Notes under the pieces: generated by a model
Told to the model about the DNA's origin: nothing
The model's input: the letters and a program-made list of their open reading frames with translations, nothing else
Databases searched by the model: none
Part shown: positions 12,110 to 22,385 of the stretch, piece by piece
How positions within the stretch are numbered: position 1 is the first letter of the stretch
Layout: each line of letters begins with the position of its first letter
Assembly (NCBI RefSeq): GCF_000204055.1
Contig: NW_006768777.1
Coordinates: forward strand, 1,510,892 to 1,574,891
Length of the DNA stretch: 64,000 nucleotides
Direction: 5' to 3'
DNA from: Melampsora larici-populina 98AG31
Taxonomy: Eukaryota > Basidiomycota > Pucciniomycetes > Pucciniales > Melampsoraceae
Position numbers and translations under genes: made by a program

Positions 12110-12786
12110 TTAGCTTGAACAAGCCCTCTCTGCGCGGCCACGTCCGCGCGCCTCGCAGAGGGGCTTGGGACTAATCGTGAGTTCCTGGCACGGAGACTCC
12201 ACGAGTTAAGTCCACTTATGTAGTTTTTCGCTGTTTCCCGCTTTCCTCACTGATAAAAACGACTTTACCTTGCAGGAAAAGTTGTTCGTATTTTTGTTCT
12301 ACATGTGTTTCCATCATGATATCCTGGTTATCACTACTTCATCACCCTGGTCATGAGTTGTGTTTTCAAGCTCTTATGTCCCATATGTAAATGAATGTAC
12401 AGCCTGTATTTGCATCGTACGTGATTTAAACATAAGGATGTGCAAAACATTTGGTGAGTTTGGCGCAGGCAGAAACTAGCGTACAAAAAGCACTGAAACC
12501 AGACCACAATACAGGCGGGTGTTGTAAGAATGTTAAAGCCACATCTCTGGCCGCATCAGATAGTTTGTCTACAATATGAGGCTATGAGGATGTGTAGAAC
12601 AAAAATATGAACAACTTTTCCTGCAAGGTAAAGTTGTTTTTATCAGTGAGGAAAGCGGGGAAAAGCAAAAAACTACATAAGTGGACTTAACTCGTGGAGT
12701 CTCCGTGCCAGGAACTCACGATTAGTCCCAAGCCCCTCTGCGAGGCGCGCGGACGTGGCCGCGCAGAGAGGGCTTGTTCAAGCTAA
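12110..12786. mobile_element. Mutator-like (MULE) fold-back MITE, 9-bp TSD
   Basis: Inverted repeats of 194 bp (12110-12303 and 12593-12786) are nearly identical and enclose 289 bp of unrelated sequence. The ends are TTAGCTTGAAC and GTTCAAGCTAA. They are flanked by a perfect 9-bp direct repeat CTCTGAACT (12101-12109 and 12787-12795). Long terminal inverted repeats with a 9-bp duplication are the hallmark of Mutator elements. No transposase is encoded. High arm identity and an intact duplication suggest recent insertion. Confidence 0.9.
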
Positions 12787-13316
12787 CTCTGAACTCCACT
12801 GATTTGGAAAATTAAATTGTAGAGCCTTCGCGGAACCCAAATCCAAGACATCGCGCCGAGGTTTTTGATATCATCGAGGATCGGAGCGACCGTATCTCCT
12901 TTTGAAGTTCCGAGGTTGCAAAAAATGATATTGGTCCCATGTCATGATTGGAGCCTAGTGTACTCTCGTGACATGGCTTATGTCGAATCGGAGATTTACA
13001 AAATCCACACAGGTTTCTGTTGAAGATTGTTCTCACGCCATGGCCAATTGGACTGCTATAAGAGCCGGCCGCTCAGCATCAGCTCCGGTTCCACATCTTT
13101 CTCTTGTGGAACTCGGAGCTAAAGACTATAGGTCTCTTATAGGTACGCAATCATATACCTCTGTCTTGCGGAACTGGGAGTTGTGGACTTGCAGCTGAGC
13201 CTTTCTCTTATGGTTTCTTCCCTGTAATTCTCTATTTCTTTTTTTTCCGGCTTGTCCAGAATCTAAGACTTTCTCTCATCAATTAACCTTCGACACCTCT
13301 CGTCAAGTACATCATA

Positions 13317-13523
13317 ATGAAGAACATTGTGACTTTGATCTTACTCATCAGCCTCACCCTCGTGGTTTCAAGACCACCAGCAACGGTACCACTACAGAAA
13401 AGATGTGACCCTTTGGTATTTGGAAGTTGCGCGAAGCCAGTCAATCCACACGCTGCACGAAAGCGACCATGCACCTGTTACAACCAGTGCCTCAGGGGAA
13501 AACAGTGTGAAAAGGGTCACTAA
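13317..13523 (+). CDS. Small secreted six-cysteine protein (effector candidate)
   Basis: The 68-residue product starts with a signal peptide (MKNIVTLILLISLTLVVS) followed by a basic mature peptide of about 50 residues. Its six cysteines are at 30, 38, 52, 54, 58 and 64, enough for three disulfides. I do not recognise the family. The 5' leader and signal peptide match the broken paralogue at 4119, so this is a member of a duplicated family. Small, secreted and cysteine-rich proteins are common effector candidates in plant-pathogenic fungi; that role is inference. No intron is needed and the frame is intact. The neighbours are the MULE upstream and the ERV14 pseudogene downstream, tail to tail. 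Confidence 0.7.
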   Translation: MKNIVTLILLISLTLVVSRPPATVPLQKRCDPLVFGSCAKPVNPHAARKRPCTCYNQCLRGKQCEKGH

Positions 13524-13879
13524 AATTTCGCCCTTACGTTCCCCTCTTTGTGAGTGTCTCTGATATGAATATTCTATCTTGAGAAAATCATGATTAGATT
13601 GACGCTGACGCTAACATTCTTAGAGCCAGGTTTCGTTTCCCGGGCAGAATCACTGACCGCAATGATGTCATTCATTCTTATACGTATTACCACCCATCAG
13701 ATCATCTCATCCACTCATTTAGCCAGTTTCCTGTTGTCAGGAGATTTTCTTTGCTTGTTACTACATTTGACAAAGACTTTATGCCTTTTGATCCCTTTGC
13801 ATATTTGTGGCTTTTCTCCTAATGTTCAGCCGCACTTGCCATTTCTGAAAAGTTCTGTTTTGTAAGAGATCCTTGATCC

Positions 13880-15340
13880 TAATCAAGTTGACGCGGTATC
13901 AAACCATTGAAATCCATGGAGAATAATCTGGGCGTCTTTTGTTTAGAAGCACTCGAGGACCTAGGGTCAATGTGTTGGCTGTGAGAAATGCACGCTGGAC
14001 ATTCCTAGCAGATTCAAGCCCAAGCAGAAAGTCCAAAGAGATCAATGATCATTCAAAATGTCAGGATTGTTCCGCCTGTATATACTTGAACGAGGATTCG
14101 GGAATATACAAAAAGGAAACAGGCCTCGCATCCATCTTCGCGGCGCGGGCGAGAAGAAAAGACTTGGTATGCTTATTTTATATAGAGACTCTGTAAGAAG
14201 ATGATACATTGATAGTTGAAGGGAACGTCGCCAGAACCAAGACAAGCCTTCAAAACAAAGTTGCGAATTGAAGGCCAATCTGTTTATTTTACTTCATTGA
14301 ACTCCTTATACTTCGTCTGCCACTAAAGCCACAATCATCCTGTTTACATATAGTTCAGTGTGATTTGTTTTGAAGGCTGATAAGCAATGTGGAATGATTT
14401 AGAGATCGGATGATGTGAAAATGACGTGCATATGTGGGGTATCGTGCATAAGTCGTGGAATAGCAAGTAGATCATATATCATCAGATCGTCTCATAATGA
14501 CTACGAGGAGGCAGGCAAACAATGAAAAATTACGCACCGATAAAGGAATAAAAAGAGGTGATCAGGTGAAACCCCAGTTTGAAAAAAGTCTTTTTCTTAT
14601 GCTGTCCCAATGTCCGAAAGATCTCTGTAGCATCATACATGTGATCTTTATTGAGTACTCTCCAACAGAGGAAGGAATTATGATAATTGTAAGTCGCATA
14701 GTCTAGTGGAACGAGTTCTGCGGATGGGAGAAAAATGAAGAGGATAATTGACTAAACTTATTGACGTTCCATGCAACCAGAGGCGCATTGATGAGTTTAG
14801 CAATTAACTGAAAAAGTAATCGCCTGATGAGAATGAAGGCAAGTGCATCCAGAATTGTTGAACCAACACCAGCTTTTGAATGGCCGTGAAGTTACATCAC
14901 CCTAATACATCAGTGAGCATACCGACATTCTATATCTGAAAACATGATAATCTGATTTGAAGGACATGTTCAACCTGGTCAGTCGGATGATCGATAGTGA
15001 TCGATAGTATTTTCTGACAAGAACGCCGACGTAGAATACTGCTGTAAAGATAAAACTGCGGCCATGATGACTCCTGAAAGAAAAAGCCATGCTTCCTGTA
15101 ATATCAAAACATTGAGAACATCAGCTCAAGCTGAAAAGCGGTTGTATCTAGTCAAACAAGGGAAAATGAAGTTACGTTACTCATTTTAAATTTCAAACCT
15201 TGGAGAAAGTGATGTGGATTTGTTTCTTTCTTGTTTTCCTTGATTGTAAGTAGGATGAGAATGTTGAGTTTCTTTCTTGAACTGTTCGATCAGCTTACAT
15301 CTCACTCGTCACGTGATCAACACGCTCAGCCGACTTCAAC
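13880..15340. repeat. Segmental duplication of 1780-3570
   Basis: Colinear similarity runs from ATCAAGTT...CAAACCATTGAAATC to CTCGTCACGTGATCAACAC. It includes the ERV14 coding exons, introns and the noncoding 3' side. This copy lacks about 0.2 kb (at 14815) and a coding stretch near 15280 that the other copy keeps. Introns being duplicated means DNA-level duplication, not retroposition. Confidence 0.85.
14306..15184 (-). pseudogene. ERV14/cornichon second copy, broken
   Basis: This is the same gene as at 2222-3268, within a duplicated segment (about 13880-15340 against 1780-3570). Exon 1 (ATG AGT AAC, 15184-15176), exon 2, the 25-nt exon, the DATEIFRTL exon and the last exon (ending ADEV, stop 14306-14308) are all recognisable. 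Exon 2 has lost one base in the hydrophobic segment, shifting the frame. A deletion at about 14815 joins the start of exon 4 to the middle of exon 5, removing the DLCNKLNQ and FVLPEMG parts and creating a stop. The copy cannot encode cornichon. Confidence 0.88.
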
Positions 15341-15344
15341 AGTT

Positions 15345-16130
15345 GAACGTCCGTTCTCAATCAGTACACCAATCAAGAATTAACAAATTATCAGGAACAT
15401 CCGAGGTATGCTCACGAAGCTAGTGCACCTATTCATAAACAACTTTCACTCCTCCAAATGGCAGGTGTAACTATATCAATTGTGAATTGTCAAAAAGCTT
15501 CAACAGTTCAAAAATTCCTTTGATGACAATCTGAGATTCTTCACGTTTCCTTCCAATATGAGCCATGATGTATATGCATGCCTTTCATCAAACTCCACCC
15601 CTACATATCTGGGTTGGGTTCAAGAGCTCAAGGTTGTTTGGAACTGTACCACAATAACAGAGTGCTCCATCCAATCATGAGGTATCACCTCTCTGTTAAA
15701 CTTACTGCTGTACATCCCACTCGTCATGTTTTGAGCAAACAGGTTTATTAATTTCAACAAAGATATCCTGGTTGGACAGCTATATTTTGGAGAAAGATAC
15801 AGATGATTCAAACTATATGTAGCTCGTTGTAGCTCATTTAACACTGTAAAGACCAACGGACTATTGCCATTGTGTGAAGTTTCTAGTGCTCAACCAACAG
15901 GAACAAGTCAGAAATTGGAAAGAAAACAGTCCCATGTTGCGAGCCCAAACGTCAAGAGCTCAGGAAAAATTGGCCGAGGTTGCTTCATCGCAGGGCTCAG
16001 CGGATGCAGATCCCCCGGGCGAGTCGAGCCACTGTAGCCCCAGGATGATATCCGGGTAAGCAGAAAGTGGCTTTGTACGCTATGAAACAGGGCGATTGTT
16101 TGTAAGTTAAGTGGTGGTCTCGAAGAGACG
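15345..16130. other. No gene recognised
   Basis: Only short open frames occur (for example 15620-15856 minus and 15874-16059 plus), with no signal peptide, domain or repeat that I can identify. Confidence 0.4.
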
Positions 16131-16133
16131 TAT

Positions 16134-16776
16134 TCACAGGGGTTCACTCACAAAATGGAGCTTGGGCTCCGCAACACAATTGTCTGTGATGCTCTGCCCC
16201 ACAGCAAACCGAAACTCGTTTGCAGGGATTCTGGAGAGGTCGCCAATTTGTTGAATCAGATTCTGGACAAAAGGCCTGGCACACACGACATTGATCAGCT
16301 CAAGACTTACACGCCATCGACCGTTGTGGGTGAGCCATCTGGGTTCAAGACTATAATCTTTGCAAATCAAACGGGACTCAACAAATCAGCTTCATGAGCA
16401 AAGCTAGATAGAATTCATGTTTGACTCACTGCACAAGTTTGGAACATGGCGCATGAAACCGGCGCGTTCTTCGGATTTACCATGTAGTTACAGACTCTGG
16501 ATGACGTACAAACAGCAAGATTGAATTCAATTAATTCTCTTCGATTCATGTGTGACAAATCCAATTAGTCTGAAGGCGAAATAGTACTAACTTATGGCAG
16601 TCTTGTATGATTCCCCCATATTGCCCTCCATCTCCTTCACATGTGATGACGTTTTTGTTTTGGTTGGTATTGCGTCTTTCAAGTGTGCCACCTTGCCCGC
16701 GGGCCCGGGGATTGGACTCACGAGCGTGACTAAGAACCAGTAAATGTATTATGAGGATTAGGGCAAGAAATATCAT
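16134..16776 (-). CDS. Candidate secreted protein, two or more exons
   Basis: The first exon starts at ATG 16776 with a strong signal peptide (MIFLALILIIHLLVLSHA). A mature stretch follows, ending in ITCEGDGGQYGGIIQDCHK near 16593, where GT donors occur. A second coding block on the same strand (about 16370-16137) reads GRWRVSLELINVVCARPF and ends in VSEPL plus stop. The exons could join from a donor after CHKL to an acceptor before about 16391, but the intron is not certain. I recognise no family. The plus strand over the second block is also open, so exon 2 is less sure than exon 1. Confidence 0.45.
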
Positions 16777-17101
16777 CTCGTATCGATATCAAAACCAGTG
16801 AATATCCTGCTAACAAAAGTGATTGCCCCTGATGACTGATTGACTGGAGTAGATTCAATTTGGAAGAAGGAAAGTGGATTAACAAGGAGAAAAATTACAA
16901 CGAAATAAGAGTCTATATAGATATCTTCTCTCATCTCTTGCAACTGACGAATTTCCTGAGACAATATCTTTTGGCCGTTAGGAGGGCTCGGGTGTCCCTC
17001 GATGCCTCGACAGCTGTTAATCGGAGAGGGTCGCTCTCAGGTGCCGTCGTAGGGGAATAACCAATTCTTAAAATCGAGTACTCTATGTAGCACGCGTGAT
17101 A

Positions 17102-17544
17102 CAGTCGTTCTCAGAAATGTTGGAAAAATCCAACATCTCGAGCTGAGGTCGTGGTCCCGAGGAGGTGACTTTTTCATGACATGTGTCACGGAAAAGTCAT
17201 GGCAGCTGTCGAGTGGAGATCAGTGTCCCTTTCACCAACCTCAACTCCCTTGTGTCCTCTCTATGCCATCCTTCCTCTGATCCTCAACTCGTGTTACAAT
17301 CCCTTAACCATGAAATCATACGTTTTCACCGTTTTTCTGAAGAGATCAGTCCGTTAGCCTGGCCATTGGCAAGATAGGTGTGTGGTCATCGAGGTATGAT
17401 GGAAAGTAAACGAATTTTCATCTTGAGATACCTGTCAAAATCAAAGTTTTTGTCAGTGTTTGTATCTGCGTGTCCCTGCTCAGCGCACGGACCCCGAGCT
17501 CAGCTCGAGATTTTGCATTTTTCCAACATTTCTGAGAACGACTG
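17102..17544. mobile_element. Tc1/mariner-type MITE, 443 bp, TA duplication
   Basis: Inverted repeats of about 60 bp begin CAGTCGTTCTCAGAAATG and are flanked by TA on both sides (17100-17101 and 17545-17546). A TA duplication with CAGT-type ends is typical of Tc1/mariner/pogo elements. No transposase frame is present, so it is non-autonomous. Confidence 0.8.
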
Positions 17545-17546
17545 TA

Positions 17547-18445
17547 CCAGCAATATTAGAGTGGGACAAAGCTGAAGATTAGCGTTAAAGTTCTAATCTA
17601 CCAGGACCAGAGAGAAAACGAATTGCTTATAAGGGGAAATGTGTTCTCACCCACAAAACTAGGTTCTGATCTACCAACACAAGAGAGAAGAGATATATGT
17701 GAATATATACACCACGGGAAGATTAAGGGAGATTAGGCCGGTTCGCAGGCGGGCTCGAAGGCGGCCTACATCCCGGCTGTTTTTTCACCGAACGTCCGCC
17801 GCAGGTCAGTGGGGTTCAGCCTGAATCAGCAGATGTCGGCCTGCAGGCTTTCTGTGAAACACGGTCTGCAGGTCGAGCTTATACGGCCTACAGGCCGTCG
17901 ACGGGAGCCTGGATACTGTCAGTTCGTGCTCAGCGGACTCGTTTTTTTGTTGAGGGGGTCTTCGATCAAGAGGAGCGACAATACGCTTATTGCTTTTAGA
18001 ACGAGAGGGGGGCTTCTGATACAACAAGCAATAAATCGATTTCATTGCAGTGATAGGATTTCAAGATAATCTCAACAATGAGGATAGAAGATGACAAATA
18101 AATGCAACAGGTGGAAAAGATTTGTGATTAAAGGAGTCAAAAAGGACTCTTCAAACCTCTTCAAAGTGGTTATGGAAACGTCGATTTGATCAATGTCGTA
18201 ATGAAGATGATTCAATGAGCAAATATTTGCTTTGAGACGATGAGGAATACTCCAAAACTTGTTCAATGTTGATATCCAAATGGACTCTTGGCCTATACAT
18301 ATGAATGAAATGGTTGTGAAAGATGAAACGATATCTTGACATGTCCTGGACAGGCTTGAGACAGGTCACGCAGTCAAAAGTGGTTTGATGTGATGAGTGG
18401 TCCGATTGAGATTCATCACATTAACTTCTTTTGGCGTATAGATCA
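17547..18445. other. Region upstream of the hydrolase gene
   Basis: This is a GC-rich, repetitive patch with many GGCCT/AGGCC and CTGCAG strings (17735-17940), then AT-richer DNA up to the hydrolase start. No gene is recognised. The last few hundred bases presumably hold the hydrolase promoter, but no clear TATA element was seen. Confidence 0.35.
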
Positions 18446-20250
18446 ATGTCGCTCGTTCAAGCAAGTCAAGATTTTATCAACACGGCTATCGGTGCGCCTG
18501 CTATCCTTCTCTTAGTCTGGTTACATGGGTATGTATGCCATTTTTGTGAACATAGATTCGAATCTTGATTGATATGCTCACTGACGTCATGGTCATAGTT
18601 TTAAAGGGTACATACAAAATACATTTTTAAAATCTCAACTTCCAATTCGCATATATGTATACTCAAGCTTATGTCATCGATCTTGCAATCAAACAGTGGC
18701 GATGATACATTTGGAACATTTCCTGAAAGAATCAAATTTCTTTGCTCGGAGACTTGGTCCAATACTCAGACCGAATCTATCGTTTATCCAGCCTACGATA
18801 CCCGTGGCTCTCTAGTCTGTACAATCTTGCCTTACCAATCACCTCATTCTTCTCCTTGTTACTGAGCGAAGACAACATTTTTTGCTCTCCCTAGGCCAAA
18901 GCATCTGAGTTATTCTTGGATTGGCTCACAGTCAAGACGTCCGAAATTGAGGCAGTAGTCTCAGAGGAACGCAAGGAACGAGGTTTAGGTGATGGTAAAC
19001 GCGAAAAGGCCTATATTGTTCTCCTTGGACATAGGTATGTTGCAAAACCTAAGTCATGTACGCCACGCGTTATAAGCTCAGAATAGTCTTTCTGAATTTT
19101 CTCATATGCTCTTTGAGATCAGCATGGGGGGTTTAGTGTTAGCCGACGCAACTCTCAAGCTACTCCGAGATCGAGACTCTGCAAGCAAATTGCACGAAAC
19201 TATAGTCTGGCCTGGTATCATCGGCCTAATCGGTTACGATACTCCTTATTATGGTCTCAATCCCGCAGTATTCGCCAACGCTGCCAATGAATACCTGAAA
19301 TACGCAAAAAGTGCTCAAGAAATTGCCAGTGGTCTGGGCCTCGGTCTCGGTGCTTTGGGTTGGATGTCTGGCTCTACGACCGATCAAGCATCTAAAGACA
19401 AAACCAAGACATCGCAAGCTACCCCAAGTGGGTCTAAGAAGAAAGAAGAACCAGCGCCATCAAACGCTAATAAAGATTGGTGGAAGATGGGTATGGCAGC
19501 TGCAGGTGTCGCCGGTCTAGCAGCGGCTGCAGGTACATCTTATTGGCAGAAGGATGCTATCTCCGAGAATTTCACTTGGGCTTCCAGTCATCTAGACTTT
19601 GTAGGAGAATTATGGAAAGGAGACAATTTGAAGAAGAGAGTGATTGAAGTGATTGATACTCAACCCACGATTAACTTCCATTGGTATAGCTCCGTTTAAT
19701 GTTATCTTCTGTTTGGTCTTTGTGGTGAGCTGATGTGCTTTACCACAGTTTTTACACTGAGATTCCCAAAGTGTTTGAAAGCAAGTCATTTTCCGATAGT
19801 CGCCACTTGATCGTTTTGCCGGACTCCACTATTCCTCGTGACATTCGAAAGCATTTTACTGCCAATCGAAACATTCGAGCGAAAAATGAGATTGACGCGT
19901 GAGTCATCTTAGTATCGTTTTTGGTTTCTTCCCTCACCAGCTCACTGATCGTACAAATTCTTCTCTTGCATTCTTGATTGCGCTCTGGTAGACATATTTC
20001 AATGTTCAACGAGAAAGAAAATAGTGGGTATTGGGCTCTGGGCAAGGACACAGTCCAACATATCACTCAATGGCTTGAAGCTGCTCATCTTCATCGTACG
20101 AAGCTCATTCAATCTCAACATGCTGCAACCCAAGAGAAACAGGACAAGGTGGATGATGAAGATTTACGGGATCGAAAGGATCGTGCGGATGCAGCTCAAC
20201 AGAGAGTAACCGAAGAGCTCGACAAAGAGGAGTCAAGAGACGAGCTTTGA
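18446..20250 (+). CDS. DUF676-like alpha/beta hydrolase, 7 exons, 439 aa
   Basis: A lipase/serine-esterase-like alpha/beta hydrolase; its substrate is unknown. Exons: 18446-18528, 18599-18607, 18697-18814, 18895-19034, 19123-19683, 19749-19898 and 19992-20250, totalling 1320 nt in phase. The conserved N-terminal strand and oxyanion region (WLHGFKGGDDTFGTFPERI) spans the first three exons. The second exon is only 9 nt and supplies part of GFKG. The nucleophile elbow is GHSMGG with Ser117, split by intron 4, and DTPYYGLNP follows at about 156. A glycine/alanine-rich hydrophobic stretch (about 239-256) could be membrane-associated. The C-terminus is acidic and basic, ending SRDEL, which resembles an ER-retrieval signal, but no signal peptide is seen. 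Family assignment is by motif only. Confidence 0.87.
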
Positions 20251-20870
20251 ATACTTTACGCGACCATTTTATTATGTACTTTGGGGCCTATGCAGGTTGG
20301 CCTTGGTCGGGTTGACAAGACAATATGTTGTAGGAATAGGTTTACATCGTCTGTATTCGCGTATTCTTTTTAGTTTCGTCTTGCTTTTCTTATCTTCAAC
20401 TTGCCATCATCTCATCAATTGTTTTTTCTTTTCATTTTCAAATCATCACACTTGGAAGTACCATCATTTGTCTGTATTGGAACCTTGCGATTTTTCACTT
20501 TCAATGATCTTTGTATATCCCTGAATCCTGATTTTGTCCAATGTTGATGCGCTTCATAGTCACAATATTTTTCTTGGGACTATATCATCTGTCCACATCC
20601 AAACGGAGGTGTTTTTGACTGATCAGTCGGCAAACGCGTTTATTCATTGAAGATTGCAATAATCAAATAAAAGGCGATTAAATCAATTGATTCAAAAGTA
20701 GACTGGAAATAAGCACATTTCAAAGTACATTGCATCATCCCTGAAACAAAAACACAATTATCAATATGCATGTATAACAAGAAGCTTCTGATAAGGTTTT
20801 CAAAGGCCTATCTGGCTGTTGGACCTTTACTTTCTTTGATTACCAGCTATCCTTGAACAGCAATAGCCTT
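20251..20870. other. 3' flank of the hydrolase; no gene
   Basis: AT-rich DNA with short open frames. It presumably includes the 3' UTR of the hydrolase gene and the start of a repeat-rich block. An AATAAA-like string occurs near 20666. Confidence 0.35.
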
Positions 20871-20874
20871 GGAC

Positions 20875-21468
20875 TCAACATCTGATTATATGATCTGAAG
20901 AAATCTCTGGGTCCAAAGAAAAACTTGGATTGTTTCCTTGGACACGCAGTCCAAGGGAATCTATATCCAAGGTGGATACCTTGAATTTTCTGCTCCAAGG
21001 AATCTCTGCTGGCAGTGCCACATGATGAACATTTTGAAATTTTTGGGAATACCCATAGTTGAATAGAATGACTATGGGTTTTGTAGCGGTCATACCCAGG
21101 GAATTATTTTGCTTGACACCAGATTGAGGTGCATTGTAGTGACCAGGCCTGCAAACCTCTTCAATCACAGGTCTTGTTTGCCTCAGGTTTGCTGGTTCCC
21201 CTTGGGCGTGCCCCCGCTTTACAATCCATTTTCTTTCATGTCCAAAAACCCCTTTTAACGTCAAAGATCTTACTACAGTAAATTCACATTTCCTGAGAGC
21301 ACCCTTGTGAGATCCACCTTTTTGTAGTTTCATATAGCTAGCTGTGCTCACAACAGGCGCAGCCGCTCTGTTAGCCAAAGGGCTGCCAATATGTGCAGTG
21401 TGCACCATGCCTTCTGCTGACATTTCTAGGTGCAGTGCTTGCGGCTGCCAATCAGCCACCATTCTCAC
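20875..21468 (-). CDS. Unrecognised 197-codon open frame in repeat DNA
   Basis: The longest frame in the 20-26 kb block. It has no signal peptide, membrane segment or motif that I recognise. It lies beside a dispersed repeat (21720-21960) and fold-back DNA, so it may be a transposon fragment or a chance frame. Confidence 0.25.
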   Translation of the reverse strand: MRMVADWQPQALHLEMSAEGMVHTAHIGSPLANRAAAPVVSTASYMKLQKGGSHKGALRKCEFTVVRSLTLKGVFGHERKWIVKRGHAQGEPANLRQTRPVIEEVCRPGHYNAPQSGVKQNNSLGMTATKPIVILFNYGYSQKFQNVHHVALPAEIPWSRKFKVSTLDIDSLGLRVQGNNPSFSLDPEISSDHIIRC

Positions 21469-21719
21469 AGCACATCTTTTTTACAGACCTTCAATAATAC
21501 CAGTTACATCAAGCCACCAATCCCTATATTGTAAGCAAGAGCAAAGGATCACTCATGTATCAGATGGAGCTCATTCAACATTCATAATACCTTTGAAAAA
21601 TTTGATAAAACTCAGCATTTTCAGCTGGAATGCCATTCATACCAACTCTCAACCAATTAGATCAGACCAAGTTACTCTAAACCCATCAATTGATAACGGG
21701 AGGGCTGGCCCATCTGTTC

Positions 21720-21960
21720 ACTTCATCTCAGCCCCTCAGTTGATCCTCAGCGGCATGCCTTGGAGCCTGCTGATCCAGGATTTCAGACAAGGTCCTGAGC
21801 TGTTCTCAGTATGCAGTGACTCATGAACCAATTCTGAAACTCATCTGAGAGACTGATCTCACAGAATGCTCATGCAAGATGGAAATGAGAATTCTCCAGC
21901 AATGTACAGCAAAACCTGAGCAAAACAGCCTGATCACTTGAGCACTACCAAAATTGTAAA
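21720..21960 (+). repeat. Dispersed repeat, copy A (copy B at 43483-43720)
   Basis: About 235 bp beginning CTTCATCTCAGCCCCTCAG and ending near AACAGCCTGATCAC is repeated in the same orientation at 43483-43720 with scattered mismatches. The element class is unknown; it contains no coding signal. Confidence 0.8.
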
Positions 21961-22385
21961 TTGAAGGAAGAACAACAATCTTTTTTTGGAGAATTGGGGA
22001 AAGTGTACAATGCTCACCTGTATGTGAACATCAACTTTGGCCCCTGTGATTGAGAAAATGTATGTCACTGTTAGCTGTTGGACCCATTGACTTGTCAGTC
22101 CCAGTCATCACCCCTTTTTAGTTCTCTGGATGATTGACTGTTGCTTGGTTTCTTTACTTGAATGCACAAATCTATTCAAATCCAGGCTTATAATTTTCAA
22201 CTGTAAAGATTGTTCAGAAAAATTGATCAATTTGTCAGAGTTGATGAAAATTGTCAAGTTGACATTGGACTCATCACCAATAGTATTATTCCACAGCTGG
22301 CTCATCTACCTCCTGCAGTGCTGTGAAGCTCTGCATAAGGAAAGTGATACTTTCAGCCAAAATTTTTCCTTGGAGCTTTTTCTAG

